Source: JAHBNG01 sp039028975
GTDB lineage: Bacteria > Chloroflexota > Anaerolineae > Caldilineales > Caldilineaceae
Length of the DNA stretch: 64,000 nt
Reading direction: 5' to 3'
NCBI GenBank assembly: GCA_039028975.1
Contig: JBCCHB010000019.1
Coordinates: 62,001 to 126,000, forward strand
Below are positions 16,822-25,095 of this stretch, in pieces. The notes under the pieces were generated by a model. That model searched no databases and had not been told where the DNA came from. It saw only the letters and a program-made list of their open reading frames with translations. The translations under genes were made by a program, and so were the position numbers. The first letter of the stretch is position 1, and each line of letters opens with the position of its first letter.

Positions 16822-16856
16822 AAGCTGTTTGAAAAGGGTACGAGCGTGTCATTCTA
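16818..16856. repeat. R1 element, solo left end
   Basis: TTAGAAGCTGTTTGAAAAGG and then GAGCGTGTCATTCT match the left end of the R1 copy at 13316 over about 38 bases. No right end is found within 300 bp. The element begins at the stop codon of the phosphoesterase gene. Confidence 0.65.
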
Positions 16857-16984
16857 GTATAGGTAAAGTACAAAAATCGACCCGAAACGTGGCCAAATTT
16901 TGGCTGAATGTCAATGGCTGATTAGCTGAGCGCTTTTTTCTAGAGACTCTATCATTGCTGTTACGGTCTACAGGAAAAGAGCGA

Positions 16985-17710
16985 TCAGAGATTTTGACTT
17001 ACTACAAAATAGATGGAGACCGTGGCCAAACCATTTTGCATGATATGGAGAATAATGCTGGGTATGATGGAGTTGCTCTGCTCACGTACCCAAGCAAGCA
17101 TCAGACCAACCACAAATAGTACCGGCATCAATACGGGAATAAAATGAACCACAGAAAAGAGCGCTGCATTGAGGACAATCGCCGGCCACACAGAAAGCCT
17201 CTTTCTTAGGAGGGGATAGAGCATGCCCCGGAAGAGAAGTTCCTCGGCGATGGGGGCAATAATGGCAATGGCTACTAGCAGAACGAGAAGATCCGAAGGT
17301 GTAAGCAATCCCCCCCCGGTGATCATCTCAATTTGAGGATTTTCAAATTCGCCCCCCATAAGTGGCGTAATCACCAAAAGATTGATCGCGCTAACCGCCA
17401 TCAATTGAATGACGAGTAGAAAAGGAAGCCGCCAAAGCCATTGACGCTCAAAGCTATTGACGCCGAGGGCCTCCCACGAGAGTGTATACCGCTGAACAGT
17501 ACGCTGGTAGACTGCCCAGATACCGACCAGGTAGAGAATCGATGAGAACAGGGCAAAGAACCAGATCGGTGGATTCGATTCCAACTGATCTGGGTTGGCC
17601 AAATAGCCAGTTACAGCAAGCAGCGCCATACCAACCGCCGCTGCGAAGATAAACCCAAGAACCATCCACAGCACCACCATTACAAAATCACGCCACGTCC
17701 ACGGAATCAT
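16985..17710 (-). CDS. CPBP intramembrane metalloprotease
   Basis: 241 residues with about seven transmembrane helices. All CPBP (Abi) motifs are present: E156-E157-LLF-R161, then ALFSVVHF with H189, and H222-IMQ-N226. These enzymes are predicted to cleave within the membrane, as in CAAX processing. The gene converges with the phosphoesterase gene. An array of ~22-bp repeats lies 40-140 bp upstream of its start and may control it. Confidence 0.88.
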   Translation of the reverse strand: MIPWTWRDFVMVVLWMVLGFIFAAAVGMALLAVTGYLANPDQLESNPPIWFFALFSSILYLVGIWAVYQRTVQRYTLSWEALGVNSFERQWLWRLPFLLVIQLMAVSAINLLVITPLMGGEFENPQIEMITGGGLLTPSDLLVLLVAIAIIAPIAEELLFRGMLYPLLRKRLSVWPAIVLNAALFSVVHFIPVLMPVLFVVGLMLAWVREQSNSIIPSIILHIMQNGLATVSIYFVVSQNL

Positions 17711-17747
17711 AGTTTAATTCTTTCCTTATAGATAGCCAGATACAGCT

Positions 17748-17853
17748 CTTGTCCTCATAAAGACAAGAAGCTTGTGTTCATGAAGATAGGACTTGTCGTC
17801 AAGAAGACGGAGATCTCGAAAAATCCTGTTAAACTTGTCGCAACGATAGTAGG
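17748..17853. repeat. Three to four ~22-bp direct repeats upstream of the CPBP gene
   Basis: Units beginning CTTGTC/G at 17748, 17771 and 17792 share CTTGTSNTCATRAAGAYARGA; a weaker fourth unit is at 17834. The 21-23 bp period equals two helical turns, as in arrays of regulator sites. Parts (TCATGAAGATAGG, TCTCGAAAAATCC) also resemble the R4 repeat. Confidence 0.5.
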
Positions 17854-17978
17854 CTTTCCTGCCCTTGAAGATTCGTACGTCTTGCTAACCTGATTCTACG
17901 TCGTCACTGGGGGAGTCACAAATAGCTGTCCGTAGGATTTGCCAATATTGGTTACAATAAACCATCATTGAATAAAAA

Positions 17979-17994
17979 ATTAACCTAGGTTAAT
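17979..17994. promoter_or_regulatory. 16-bp palindromic operator before the metal ATPase gene
   Basis: ATTAACCTAGGTTAAT is a perfect palindrome ending 4 bases before the -35 box. A degenerate second copy, GTTAACCCGAGTTAT, overlaps the promoter at 18001-18015. This is a likely binding site for a metal-sensing regulator, possibly DtxR/MntR-like by its TTA-AGG/CCT halves; that is inference. Confidence 0.55.
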
Positions 17995-17998
17995 ACAA

Positions 17999-18028
17999 TT
18001 GTTAACCCGAGTTATAGTGTGGTATAAT
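17999..18028 (+). promoter_or_regulatory. Promoter of the metal ATPase gene
   Basis: TTGTTA at 17999-18004 and TATAAT at 18023-18028 are separated by 18 bases. The ATPase ATG is 115 bp downstream, leaving a leader that contains a perfect hairpin. Confidence 0.7.
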
Positions 18029-18089
18029 GCCATAGTGAATCATGGCATCACTATAGATATCTAGACGATGTTTTTCCATACGTAATCGT

Positions 18090-18117
18090 AGCTAGTCAGC
18101 TAGAGCGCTGACTAGCT
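18090..18117 (+). repeat. 11-bp inverted repeat in the ATPase leader
   Basis: AGCTAGTCAGC and GCTGACTAGCT are perfect complements with a 6-base loop, ending 25 bp before the start codon and close to the AAAGGAGAT ribosome site. It could act on mRNA stability or translation, or be a second operator. Confidence 0.55.
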
Positions 18118-18142
18118 GATTCTGAAAGGAGATCAACTATCT

Positions 18143-20173
18143 ATGAGTGCCCAAGCTATTGGCTCGGCTCGTGACTCGCGCGGGCAAACTCAGTCCCAGC
18201 CTCTCTTCTCTCTTTTTGAAGAAAATGTGGAGCTACTTCTCGCCCTTGTCACACTAATCTTTTTACTGGTAGGTTGGATCGGCGGTAGTTTGACTCAAAT
18301 ACTGCCTATCTGGGGCATTGTTGTGTGTGCCATCGTCGCTTACGGTGCTGGAGGCTATAGTGGTTTCATCGGTGCGTTGGGTGAAATGCGGCGGGGCAAG
18401 CTCGATATTGATTTTCTGATGATCGCCGCCGCTATTGGTGCTGCGCTAATTGGTGAGTGGGAAGAAGGTGCTCTGCTCCTCTTTCTCTTTACGCTTAGTG
18501 GGGCATTAGAAGAGTTTGCCATGGATCGCACCCGCCAAGCCATCCAATCCCTTTCAGAATTGCGTCCCGATACGGCCCAGCGTCTCCATGATGGCAGAGA
18601 GGTAACTATACCCGTTACTCGACTGGTTCTCGATGATCTGGTTCTGGTACGCCCAGGGGAGCGATTACCCGTAGACGGTTGTGTAACCCAAGGCCGCAGT
18701 TCTATTGATCAAAGTCCAATTACCGGCGAGAGCATCCCCGTGATGAAGGGTGTGGGCAGCCAAGTCTTCGCGGGGACCATCAATGGGGGAGGGGTCCTCG
18801 AGGTACGAGTAACCAAGGTTGCCGCAGATAGTACCCTAAGTAAGATTATTACATTGGTGGAAGAGGCAAGGGAAGATACGGTGCCTGCCCAGCGCTTTAT
18901 TGATCGCTTCAGTGGTCCCTATACTTGGGCCGTCATCGGCATGACTATCTTGGCAATTCTCATCCCAGTTCTCTTTGCTAACGAGCCTTTTAGTCAGACC
19001 TTCTATCGAGCTATGACGCTTCTGGTGGTGGCAAGTCCCTGTGCGCTGGTTATTAGTACACCAGCAAGTATCCTAAGTGCCATCGCAGCTGCCGCTCGTC
19101 GAGGCATGCTCTTTAAAGGCGGAATTTATCTGGAGAAGCTGGCCCAAGTGCGGATTGCTGCATTTGATAAGACTGGCACGCTGACCCACGGCCGCCCCGT
19201 TGTCACAGATATTCGTCGCCTAAATGGTCATTCTGAAGAAGAACTGCTGGTATTGGCGGCAAGTGCAGAGAAGTATAGCGAACATCATCTGGCCCAAGCC
19301 ATTTTGAACAAGGCCCAGGAACAACAGGTCCAAATCGAGGAGCCAAGCCACTTTGAAGCAATCGCAGGTCAGGGTGTTCGGGCAACCTTTCAACGAAACA
19401 TTGGAATCGACCATGGTTCAACTGGTGGGGAAGAACGAATCTATGTGGGCAATGATAAGCTCTTTAAAGAGATGGCTCTAGTCTTACCCGAAGAAGTTAC
19501 CAAGGTAGGGCGTGAGCTACAGCAGCAGGGAAAGACAGCCGTGCTGATTGTCCGCCACCAAGTAGGGACACCTGTGTCTGAAGCCAAGCCGGTGGGGTTT
19601 GTGGCCGTGGCCGATACGGTCCGTGATGATGCTGCGGCCAATATTGCAGCCTTGCGGCAACAAGGGATTGAGCATATTGCGATGCTAACCGGCGACAATC
19701 AGGATGTGGCTTCGGTCATTGCCAATGATTTAGAGATTGATGACGTTTATAGCGAGTTACTACCCGACCAAAAAGTAGCCGTATTGCGCAAACTCCAGTC
19801 TGAAGGAGAAACGTTCATGGTGGGTGATGGCGTCAATGATGCCCCTGCGTTGGCCGTTGCCGGTGTGGGGATTGCCATGGGCGGAAGTGGTACAGATGCC
19901 GCCCTAGAGACGGCTGATCTGGTGTTGATGGGTGATCGGCTCAGCAACCTGCCTTTTGCCATTCGGCTTAGTCGCCAAGCTCAGCGCATTGTTAAGCAGA
20001 ATGTCTTCTTTTCCATTCTCGTGATGCTTACTCTGATTATACTGACGATCATTGTGCCTATCTTCTGGACTAGCTTCCACCTGCCACTGCCCGTTGGTGT
20101 CGTCGGACACGAGGGAAGTACACTTCTAGTAGTGGCCAATGGTTTGAGGCTGTTGCGGTTGTCTGATGATTGA
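18143..20173 (+). CDS. P1B-4-like heavy-metal transporting ATPase
   Basis: 676 residues with no N-terminal metal-binding domain. The order is actuator domain (SPITGESIPVMKG), TM6 metal motif SPC near residue 298, phosphorylated D342 in DKTGTLTHG, TGDN, GDGVNDAPALA, and the last helix HEGSTLLVVANGLRLLRL. SPC with HEGST is typical of the P1B-4 subgroup, which exports Fe(II) or Co(II) and similar ions. The usual SEHP motif of the nucleotide domain reads SEHHLAQAI, a change at the conserved Pro. The leader carries a promoter, a palindromic operator and a hairpin, so expression is probably metal-regulated. Confidence 0.92.
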   Translation: MSAQAIGSARDSRGQTQSQPLFSLFEENVELLLALVTLIFLLVGWIGGSLTQILPIWGIVVCAIVAYGAGGYSGFIGALGEMRRGKLDIDFLMIAAAIGAALIGEWEEGALLLFLFTLSGALEEFAMDRTRQAIQSLSELRPDTAQRLHDGREVTIPVTRLVLDDLVLVRPGERLPVDGCVTQGRSSIDQSPITGESIPVMKGVGSQVFAGTINGGGVLEVRVTKVAADSTLSKIITLVEEAREDTVPAQRFIDRFSGPYTWAVIGMTILAILIPVLFANEPFSQTFYRAMTLLVVASPCALVISTPASILSAIAAAARRGMLFKGGIYLEKLAQVRIAAFDKTGTLTHGRPVVTDIRRLNGHSEEELLVLAASAEKYSEHHLAQAILNKAQEQQVQIEEPSHFEAIAGQGVRATFQRNIGIDHGSTGGEERIYVGNDKLFKEMALVLPEEVTKVGRELQQQGKTAVLIVRHQVGTPVSEAKPVGFVAVADTVRDDAAANIAALRQQGIEHIAMLTGDNQDVASVIANDLEIDDVYSELLPDQKVAVLRKLQSEGETFMVGDGVNDAPALAVAGVGIAMGGSGTDAALETADLVLMGDRLSNLPFAIRLSRQAQRIVKQNVFFSILVMLTLIILTIIVPIFWTSFHLPLPVGVVGHEGSTLLVVANGLRLLRLSDD

Positions 20174-20184
20174 GATATGGTTTA

Positions 20185-20271
20185 TTATAATGCGGTCGAT
20201 TTGGAAACCGTAGTTTTCCTTAGCTCTACCAGAGTAGCCAAACTACGGTTCTTAAACGGAGCTGAGTATAA
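20185..20271 (-). repeat. R2 element, copy A (87 bp)
   Basis: Runs from TTATAATGCGGTCG to AACGGAGCTGAGTATAA. Inner arms AACCGTAGTTT and AAACTACGGTT form a hairpin around a centre GCTCTACCAGAGTAGC. The same ends and centre occur at 44203 and 44367 in opposite orientation. It lies directly after the ATPase stop. Confidence 0.75.
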
Positions 20272-20310
20272 GTAGGTTGAAGAGTTGTAGGGATAACTCA
20301 ACACCATTAA

Positions 20311-20346
20311 AAAACCCGGAGGTTGGTTTTCCAACCTCCGGGTTTT
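20311..20346. terminator. Strong bidirectional terminator
   Basis: AAAACCCGGAGGTTGG, a TTTT loop and CCAACCTCCGGGTTTT form a 16-bp perfect stem with A/T tracts on both sides. It separates the convergent ATPase gene and the 405-residue secreted protein gene. Confidence 0.9.
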
Positions 20347-20370
20347 AATACGATCGTAATCTAGTTCATC

Positions 20371-21588
20371 TTATCGACCATTTCGATTACGGCGACCTCC
20401 TTCATTATTTCCTCGCTGACGAGGGGATTCTTCTTGATTAACCGTGACGGTGCCGCCTGATTCATTATCGTTGCTTGACTCATTGCCACTTGAGTCGTTG
20501 TTGTTTGTGTCGCCGCCTGTATCATCGTTGCTGGTGTTCTCGGTACCGTTGCCGCCATTTGCATTGCCTTGACGTCGATTTTGGCGATTGCCTCTTTGAC
20601 CAGGTCCATCGTCTTGTGGGGCTGGATTCTCAGTGGCGCTATTCACGGTTCCATCACCCTCATCGCTCTCATTGCCCTCAGTTGTGGATGTGTTGACGAT
20701 GACTGGGGAGGGCGCTCCGGCATTGACAGCTGTTGTAGTTTCCTCGTCGTCATTTTCACCATCTGTGCCATTATTGTCTGTACTGTTTTCTTCTGTATCC
20801 GTCTCGGTTCCGTCCTCTGTCTCATCCTGGTCGGGTCCATTATCAGGTCCATTAACGGGTCCGTTTGCCCGGCGGTTGCCAGGTCCTTCACCTCTTCGAT
20901 TGCCTCTTTGATTGCCCTGATCATCAGCCAAGATTGCGTCCGCCTGATCCTGGCTGATGACCCCATCTTCCACGGCCTGTTGTACTGCGACCTCATAGGC
21001 GGCTTCAACCTCAGTCCGTAGTGTATCCCCATCGATACCCAAATCACTGGCAATGTCTCGAATCGAGGTTCCAGCATCCAGGGCAGCTTCTAACTCTTCA
21101 ACCGGTACATCAAGCGCATCGGCTATTACTTCGGTACGCTCAATGGTCTCTCGAAGAGCGGACTCGGCCTCTTTTAGATCAGCTTCTTCCTGAGTAATGC
21201 GGCCATCTTCTACGGCTTGAGCAAGTGCAGCCTCTCGTGCCGAGTCCTGAGCACTTTGTAATGCTTCTTCGGTGATGCCCAGCGCAGCCGCAAGTTCTGC
21301 TTGCAGTTCACCCGGTTGCTCTACAGCTTCCCGTGCAGTGTGCCATGCTTCGGTTAGCGCTTCTGCTGTAATACCTAACTCTTCAGCTAGGAAGGTTCGT
21401 GCATTGATGGTGCCTCGCCCTCGCCGATTGTTGTGACGTTCCCCACCATCAAGCGGGCTGGTGAGCGTCAGGCTTTGGGTTTCTTGCGCATTAACAAAGT
21501 GGGGGGCAAACCCAATACCAATGGCAATTCCTGCTGCGATGACGAGTACGGTTGGTCCATTTAGAAAGTACTGTTTCATGCTGTTCAT
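20371..21588 (-). CDS. Secreted protein with helical repeats and a long disordered Gly/Asn/Arg tail
   Basis: 405 residues. A signal peptide (residues 1-34, cleavage after FVNA) is followed by a helical region of about 160 residues. That region repeats the pattern LGITEEAL...A...QAVEDGRITQEEAD, similar to DUF2680-like short repeats. From residue ~220 the chain is low-complexity: QRGNRRGEGPGNRR, an acidic Thr/Glu/Asn stretch, and again RQRGNNEGGRRNRNGR. No catalytic motif is visible. AAGGAG precedes the ATG. Composition and architecture resemble the next gene and the tail of the membrane sigma protein at 29155, suggesting one envelope-related set. Confidence 0.75.
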   Translation of the reverse strand: MNSMKQYFLNGPTVLVIAAGIAIGIGFAPHFVNAQETQSLTLTSPLDGGERHNNRRGRGTINARTFLAEELGITAEALTEAWHTAREAVEQPGELQAELAAALGITEEALQSAQDSAREAALAQAVEDGRITQEEADLKEAESALRETIERTEVIADALDVPVEELEAALDAGTSIRDIASDLGIDGDTLRTEVEAAYEVAVQQAVEDGVISQDQADAILADDQGNQRGNRRGEGPGNRRANGPVNGPDNGPDQDETEDGTETDTEENSTDNNGTDGENDDEETTTAVNAGAPSPVIVNTSTTEGNESDEGDGTVNSATENPAPQDDGPGQRGNRQNRRQGNANGGNGTENTSNDDTGGDTNNNDSSGNESSNDNESGGTVTVNQEESPRQRGNNEGGRRNRNGR

Positions 21589-21789
21589 AATCTGCTCCTT
21601 GTTTTGAATAGTTGTGCACGCTAGTTACATTTACTTATTGTGTTAAGAATCTGTGTAATTTGTCTGTTTGACATGGTGCCGAGATTGCTAATGGAGAACA
21701 CGTTCGGCACTTTCTATAACGCAAAATTGGTCAATGCATTACACTTTTTCTTCGACCAATTTCTGAGTCTGCTGCAAAAGAGAAAATTT

Positions 21790-21840
21790 ACCATGAAGAG
21801 CATAAAGCCCCTCAGAGTAAACCTTCATGCTCTTCATGGT
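21790..21840 (-). terminator. Hairpin terminator after the 350-residue protein gene
   Basis: ACCATGAAGAGCAT and ATGCTCTTCATGGT are a perfect 14-bp inverted repeat with a 23-base loop. On the minus strand it is followed by AAATTTTCTC, 47 bp beyond the stop at 21887. Confidence 0.65.
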
Positions 21841-21886
21841 CCGTTAAGCATTTGCGGTAGAACCATTTCTAAACCATGCCTTTTTC

Positions 21887-22939
21887 CTATCTCCGTGGAC
21901 GCCTTTGTCCCCCATTGTCTCGGCGATTTCCGCTATTGGTTTGAGAGTTGACTTGACCGGAGCCACCTTGTTGTGCGGTTTCCGCACGGGGTGATCCGTC
22001 CCTGCGAGGTGAACCGCCCTCTGAACGAGGCCCGCGGCGTCGATTGTTGCCATTATCGTTGCCATCGCCATTATTTGTCCCAGCACGTTGATTTGTTCTG
22101 GCATTCGCGTTGGTATTTGCGCTCTGTACAGTCTCGGTTTCCTCTTCTGCAGCGGTAGTCGTTGTTGCAACTTGGCCTTGAGTAGATGGCACAACATCAC
22201 GGTTCGTCTCTGCGTCTCCGGCTTCTCCATTTCCTGCTGCTACGGACCCTGATTCAGTGCTCGCTACTTCAATAGTTGCCTGGCCTTGGGTCGACTCAGG
22301 CTCTGTAAGTACGGTTTCTATACGCTCATCATCTACAATCCTGATTTCTGTAGGCTCAACTTCTACAACCGCGGCAGTTTGGACAGGTGCGTTCTCAATA
22401 ACCTCAGTTTCTACTGACGCAGCCTCAACTGTTTCGGCCTCTGTCGCTTCAACCTCTGCCACTTCAATTTCTACTATTTCAACCTCTGCCACTTCAATTT
22501 CTACTGACTCAGCTACCACCCCGTTGGGTTCCAGCCCCACTCGCTCTGCCACCAAGGCGTCTGAATCGTCTCGTTCAGAGGACAGAGCGCGTTGTGAACG
22601 CCGTACTGTCGTCGACGGTTGTTCTTGATCCGGCCCTTGTGTTGGGGCGACCTCTTCCTGTTGTAGAGAGTTGGGTTTTACAATTTCAAATGAGTTGGTT
22701 TCTGGTTCAATCAACAGTCCCAAGTCTTCATTTGGTATAAACTCCTGTTCAACTGCAGCAACAGGCACTGCACTAGGCCCTAAAATGGGGCTTACCTGGT
22801 TGGCAATTGCCATGGTATACCCTAATGTACCTACGGCAATCAGCGCACTTGATGCCAATGCGCCCAGGCCTAGGGCATTCAGGCGAGATGTGTTTACGCT
22901 TGATCTCTTCATGCTAGATGTATTTGAATCGTAAATCAT
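21887..22939 (-). CDS. Membrane-anchored low-complexity protein
   Basis: 350 residues. One hydrophobic helix near residues 22-45 (ALGLGALASSALIAVGTLGYTMAI) anchors or exports the chain. The middle is rich in Glu/Val/Ala/Thr with repeats of the type VEIEVAEVEIVEIEVAEVEA. The last 70 residues are Gly/Arg/Asn/Ser-rich (NNRRRGPRSEGGSPRRDGSP). No enzyme motif. TTGGAG lies 8 bases before the ATG. The Val/Glu/Thr repeats closely resemble a section of the membrane sigma protein (residues ~520-560). Confidence 0.7.
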   Translation of the reverse strand: MIYDSNTSSMKRSSVNTSRLNALGLGALASSALIAVGTLGYTMAIANQVSPILGPSAVPVAAVEQEFIPNEDLGLLIEPETNSFEIVKPNSLQQEEVAPTQGPDQEQPSTTVRRSQRALSSERDDSDALVAERVGLEPNGVVAESVEIEVAEVEIVEIEVAEVEATEAETVEAASVETEVIENAPVQTAAVVEVEPTEIRIVDDERIETVLTEPESTQGQATIEVASTESGSVAAGNGEAGDAETNRDVVPSTQGQVATTTTAAEEETETVQSANTNANARTNQRAGTNNGDGNDNGNNRRRGPRSEGGSPRRDGSPRAETAQQGGSGQVNSQTNSGNRRDNGGQRRPRR

Positions 22940-23085
22940 TTGTAAATCTCCAAAACTTATCCATTATAATTATTGACATAAAACGAAAATAACCGCATGG
23001 CTATCAGCATCTCAGCGCCTCAGCTTTCAGCCAGTGGGTCATTTATCTGGGTGTGGCTTCAGGCAAACCATGTACCACGAATCAC

Positions 23086-23532
23086 CTACATCCATTCACC
23101 TCCTCCATAGCGCCAGCGGGGCATGAGTGTATGTAAGAGGCCCAAGGAGGCAAGAAAGGTCCCCCCGAAGACTAAGCCATAATGGAACCAAAACTGGCTG
23201 AAGGGTATACCCATGTGAATTCCTGGCAGGATAGAAATATGATCTCCTGGCTGAAGCGGCATGGGAAGCTGAGCCAAGAGGAAGAGAATACTCCCTTCCC
23301 AAAGCCCGCTGTAGAACGCAAAAAGCGGGGGCCAATCTCGGTTCCAACGCAAGCTTTGCGCATAGTTGTAGAGCAGATCCCAACCCAATCCAAACGTCAA
23401 TGCATAGCCCAGTAAGATAAAAGGCAATACTGTTTGGGAAGTCAGGTACGTATACAGCGCGGTAACAGGAAGACCAAACAGGGTCATAAGCAGTATGCGC
23501 GTCTGCCAGCGCCCATGGAGTGTTAGCGTCAT
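23086..23532 (-). CDS. Small multi-pass membrane protein, third gene of the DoxX-TauE operon
   Basis: 148 residues with four hydrophobic segments. Notable stretches are LLGYALTFGLGWDLLYNYAQSLRWNRDWPPLFAFYSGLWEG and the histidine-containing loop ILPGIHMGIPFSQFWFHYG. I do not recognise the family. It overlaps the FAD protein gene by 4 bp and is therefore translationally coupled with it. The trp-rich loops and paired His could bind a cofactor, but this is speculation. Confidence 0.75.
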   Translation of the reverse strand: MTLTLHGRWQTRILLMTLFGLPVTALYTYLTSQTVLPFILLGYALTFGLGWDLLYNYAQSLRWNRDWPPLFAFYSGLWEGSILFLLAQLPMPLQPGDHISILPGIHMGIPFSQFWFHYGLVFGGTFLASLGLLHTLMPRWRYGGGEWM

Positions 23533-25082
23533 GGCGTCTCCTTACGTGCCCAGCGCAGCCATTGGCCAAGAGAGCGTACCATAGTGAACGAACGCAGTCC
23601 TGGCGCCCTCGCTTTTACCAGCGCCTCAACGGAACGGTACGCTGCATATTGAAGGCCAAGAAAGCTGTCAACCGGGCCAAAGGGCCCACCTAGGGTCATG
23701 GCTCCAGCCGCAAAGACGCGGCCCTTGGCGTTGCGTAGTGCATCCACTTCAAAATCGGTTGTCACATCCAAGTTACCCAGTGGATTGCGGGTTAAACCGT
23801 ACTGGGTATGTAGGTCGCAGAGCAGCGGGGATTCCTTAAAGTTGGATGCAAGCCCCGTACAATCAATGATGGCATCAACGGGTAGGTTGGATGTTTCGAC
23901 CAAAGGCGACCGTATGGTGATCTCTATACTTAGTTTTCCGGTAGCCTGCCGCTTGATCTTGGTTACGTCACCAAAGCGAATCTGATACCAGCCGGAGTTG
24001 AGACCCTCATGGACAATGTTTCGCCAATCGACTCGGTCTGCAGTGGTTGTACCTGCCCAGGTTTGGACCATGCTTCCTCGTTCCTCCGGTGCCAAACTCT
24101 CAAAGCGCACCCGCAAATCACCGGTAAAGCAAGCTTTGGGAAAGTTGTATGGCTGTAATTGCCAATGATGCTCGGTAGTGCGGTGGGCACGTTCATACCG
24201 GGTTTGGTCTCTTTGGGGTGAACGCATCAGGTGAATGACATGGATGGCCATAGATGGATTAGCCATTTGCACCTCATGAAGACGCTGCAAGATGCGAGAA
24301 GCCACAATGCCCCGTCCACGTAAGAGAACGGTACCTCCTTCTTGGCCTAGCCTGGTGTAGAGCGCCTCATGACTTTCATAGGCGTTAACAACCCGCTTGA
24401 AATCACCTGTCTGCTGGCGATATTGCTGAAGATCAGGTAAAAAGCGGACGCCGGGATAGCCCAGAGCCATATGGAGGTATTGACCAATGTAGACGGCTTC
24501 TCGGCCCCGATCATCTTGGCAGAGGACCACATAGCGCCCATCATCTGTTTTGCGGATACAGCGAATGCGCCCGTAACGCCAGATCTGATTCCAGCCAATC
24601 CGCTTCGATTCCTGTTCGATGGCCCCATAGACATCTCCTGCTTTCGGCGTATAGACGACTGAAAGAGCACTCTCACTAAAGATCTGCCACGCCAGTTTGC
24701 CTGCTTGGCGAATGTGTCCCTGTTTCAATTCCTGGCCGATCTCACGTACGGCATAGCCTGGCCATCCCCACAAACAGTCTGGCGTGGATCCAGAGTCACT
24801 GCGCAGCCGCTCATGGTCCGGAATCTGGGAATTTTGGCAGAGTTGACGATAGCGCCCGTGGGGCTGATGGGAAACGCCTACGGCGATGATATCTTTTGCT
24901 GGCACCCCATAAATGCGCAGATGATCGACCCAAACGAAGCTTCCTAAGCCGCCACCCAAAGCCAAATAACAAGTCTCTTCTATGGGGGCATCCGCCTGTG
25001 CGCAAAGCTCTGTTAGATGCTTAAGCGATATGGCTGCGTGATTAAGAAAAAGAGTATAGAGTTGTTCATTCATTTTCAACAC
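23529..25082 (-). CDS. Putative FAD/NAD(P)-binding oxidoreductase
   Basis: 517 residues. A dinucleotide-binding region near residue 40 (YLALGGGLGSFVWVDHLRIYG) lacks the perfect GxGxxG. Later stretches VLLRGRGIVASRILQRLH (a second nucleotide-binding loop), VDAIIDCTGLASNFKESPLL and KGRVFAAGAMTLGGPFGPVDSFLGLQYAA (the ATG/GD motif near the C-terminus) support an FAD-dependent enzyme. The substrate is unknown. It is the middle gene of a three-gene operon, 13 bp after the DoxX-TauE fusion, which points to sulfur or electron-transfer chemistry at the membrane. Confidence 0.7.
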   Translation of the reverse strand: MLKMNEQLYTLFLNHAAISLKHLTELCAQADAPIEETCYLALGGGLGSFVWVDHLRIYGVPAKDIIAVGVSHQPHGRYRQLCQNSQIPDHERLRSDSGSTPDCLWGWPGYAVREIGQELKQGHIRQAGKLAWQIFSESALSVVYTPKAGDVYGAIEQESKRIGWNQIWRYGRIRCIRKTDDGRYVVLCQDDRGREAVYIGQYLHMALGYPGVRFLPDLQQYRQQTGDFKRVVNAYESHEALYTRLGQEGGTVLLRGRGIVASRILQRLHEVQMANPSMAIHVIHLMRSPQRDQTRYERAHRTTEHHWQLQPYNFPKACFTGDLRVRFESLAPEERGSMVQTWAGTTTADRVDWRNIVHEGLNSGWYQIRFGDVTKIKRQATGKLSIEITIRSPLVETSNLPVDAIIDCTGLASNFKESPLLCDLHTQYGLTRNPLGNLDVTTDFEVDALRNAKGRVFAAGAMTLGGPFGPVDSFLGLQYAAYRSVEALVKARAPGLRSFTMVRSLGQWLRWARKETP

Positions 25083-25095
25083 CCTCCTGAAGCGA

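Noticed and set aside
20569..21021. Plus-strand open frame inside the 405-residue secreted protein gene
   Set aside because: Its Ser/Cys/Ile-rich composition mirrors the Asp/Asn/Gly codons of the opposite strand; no start site or family match.
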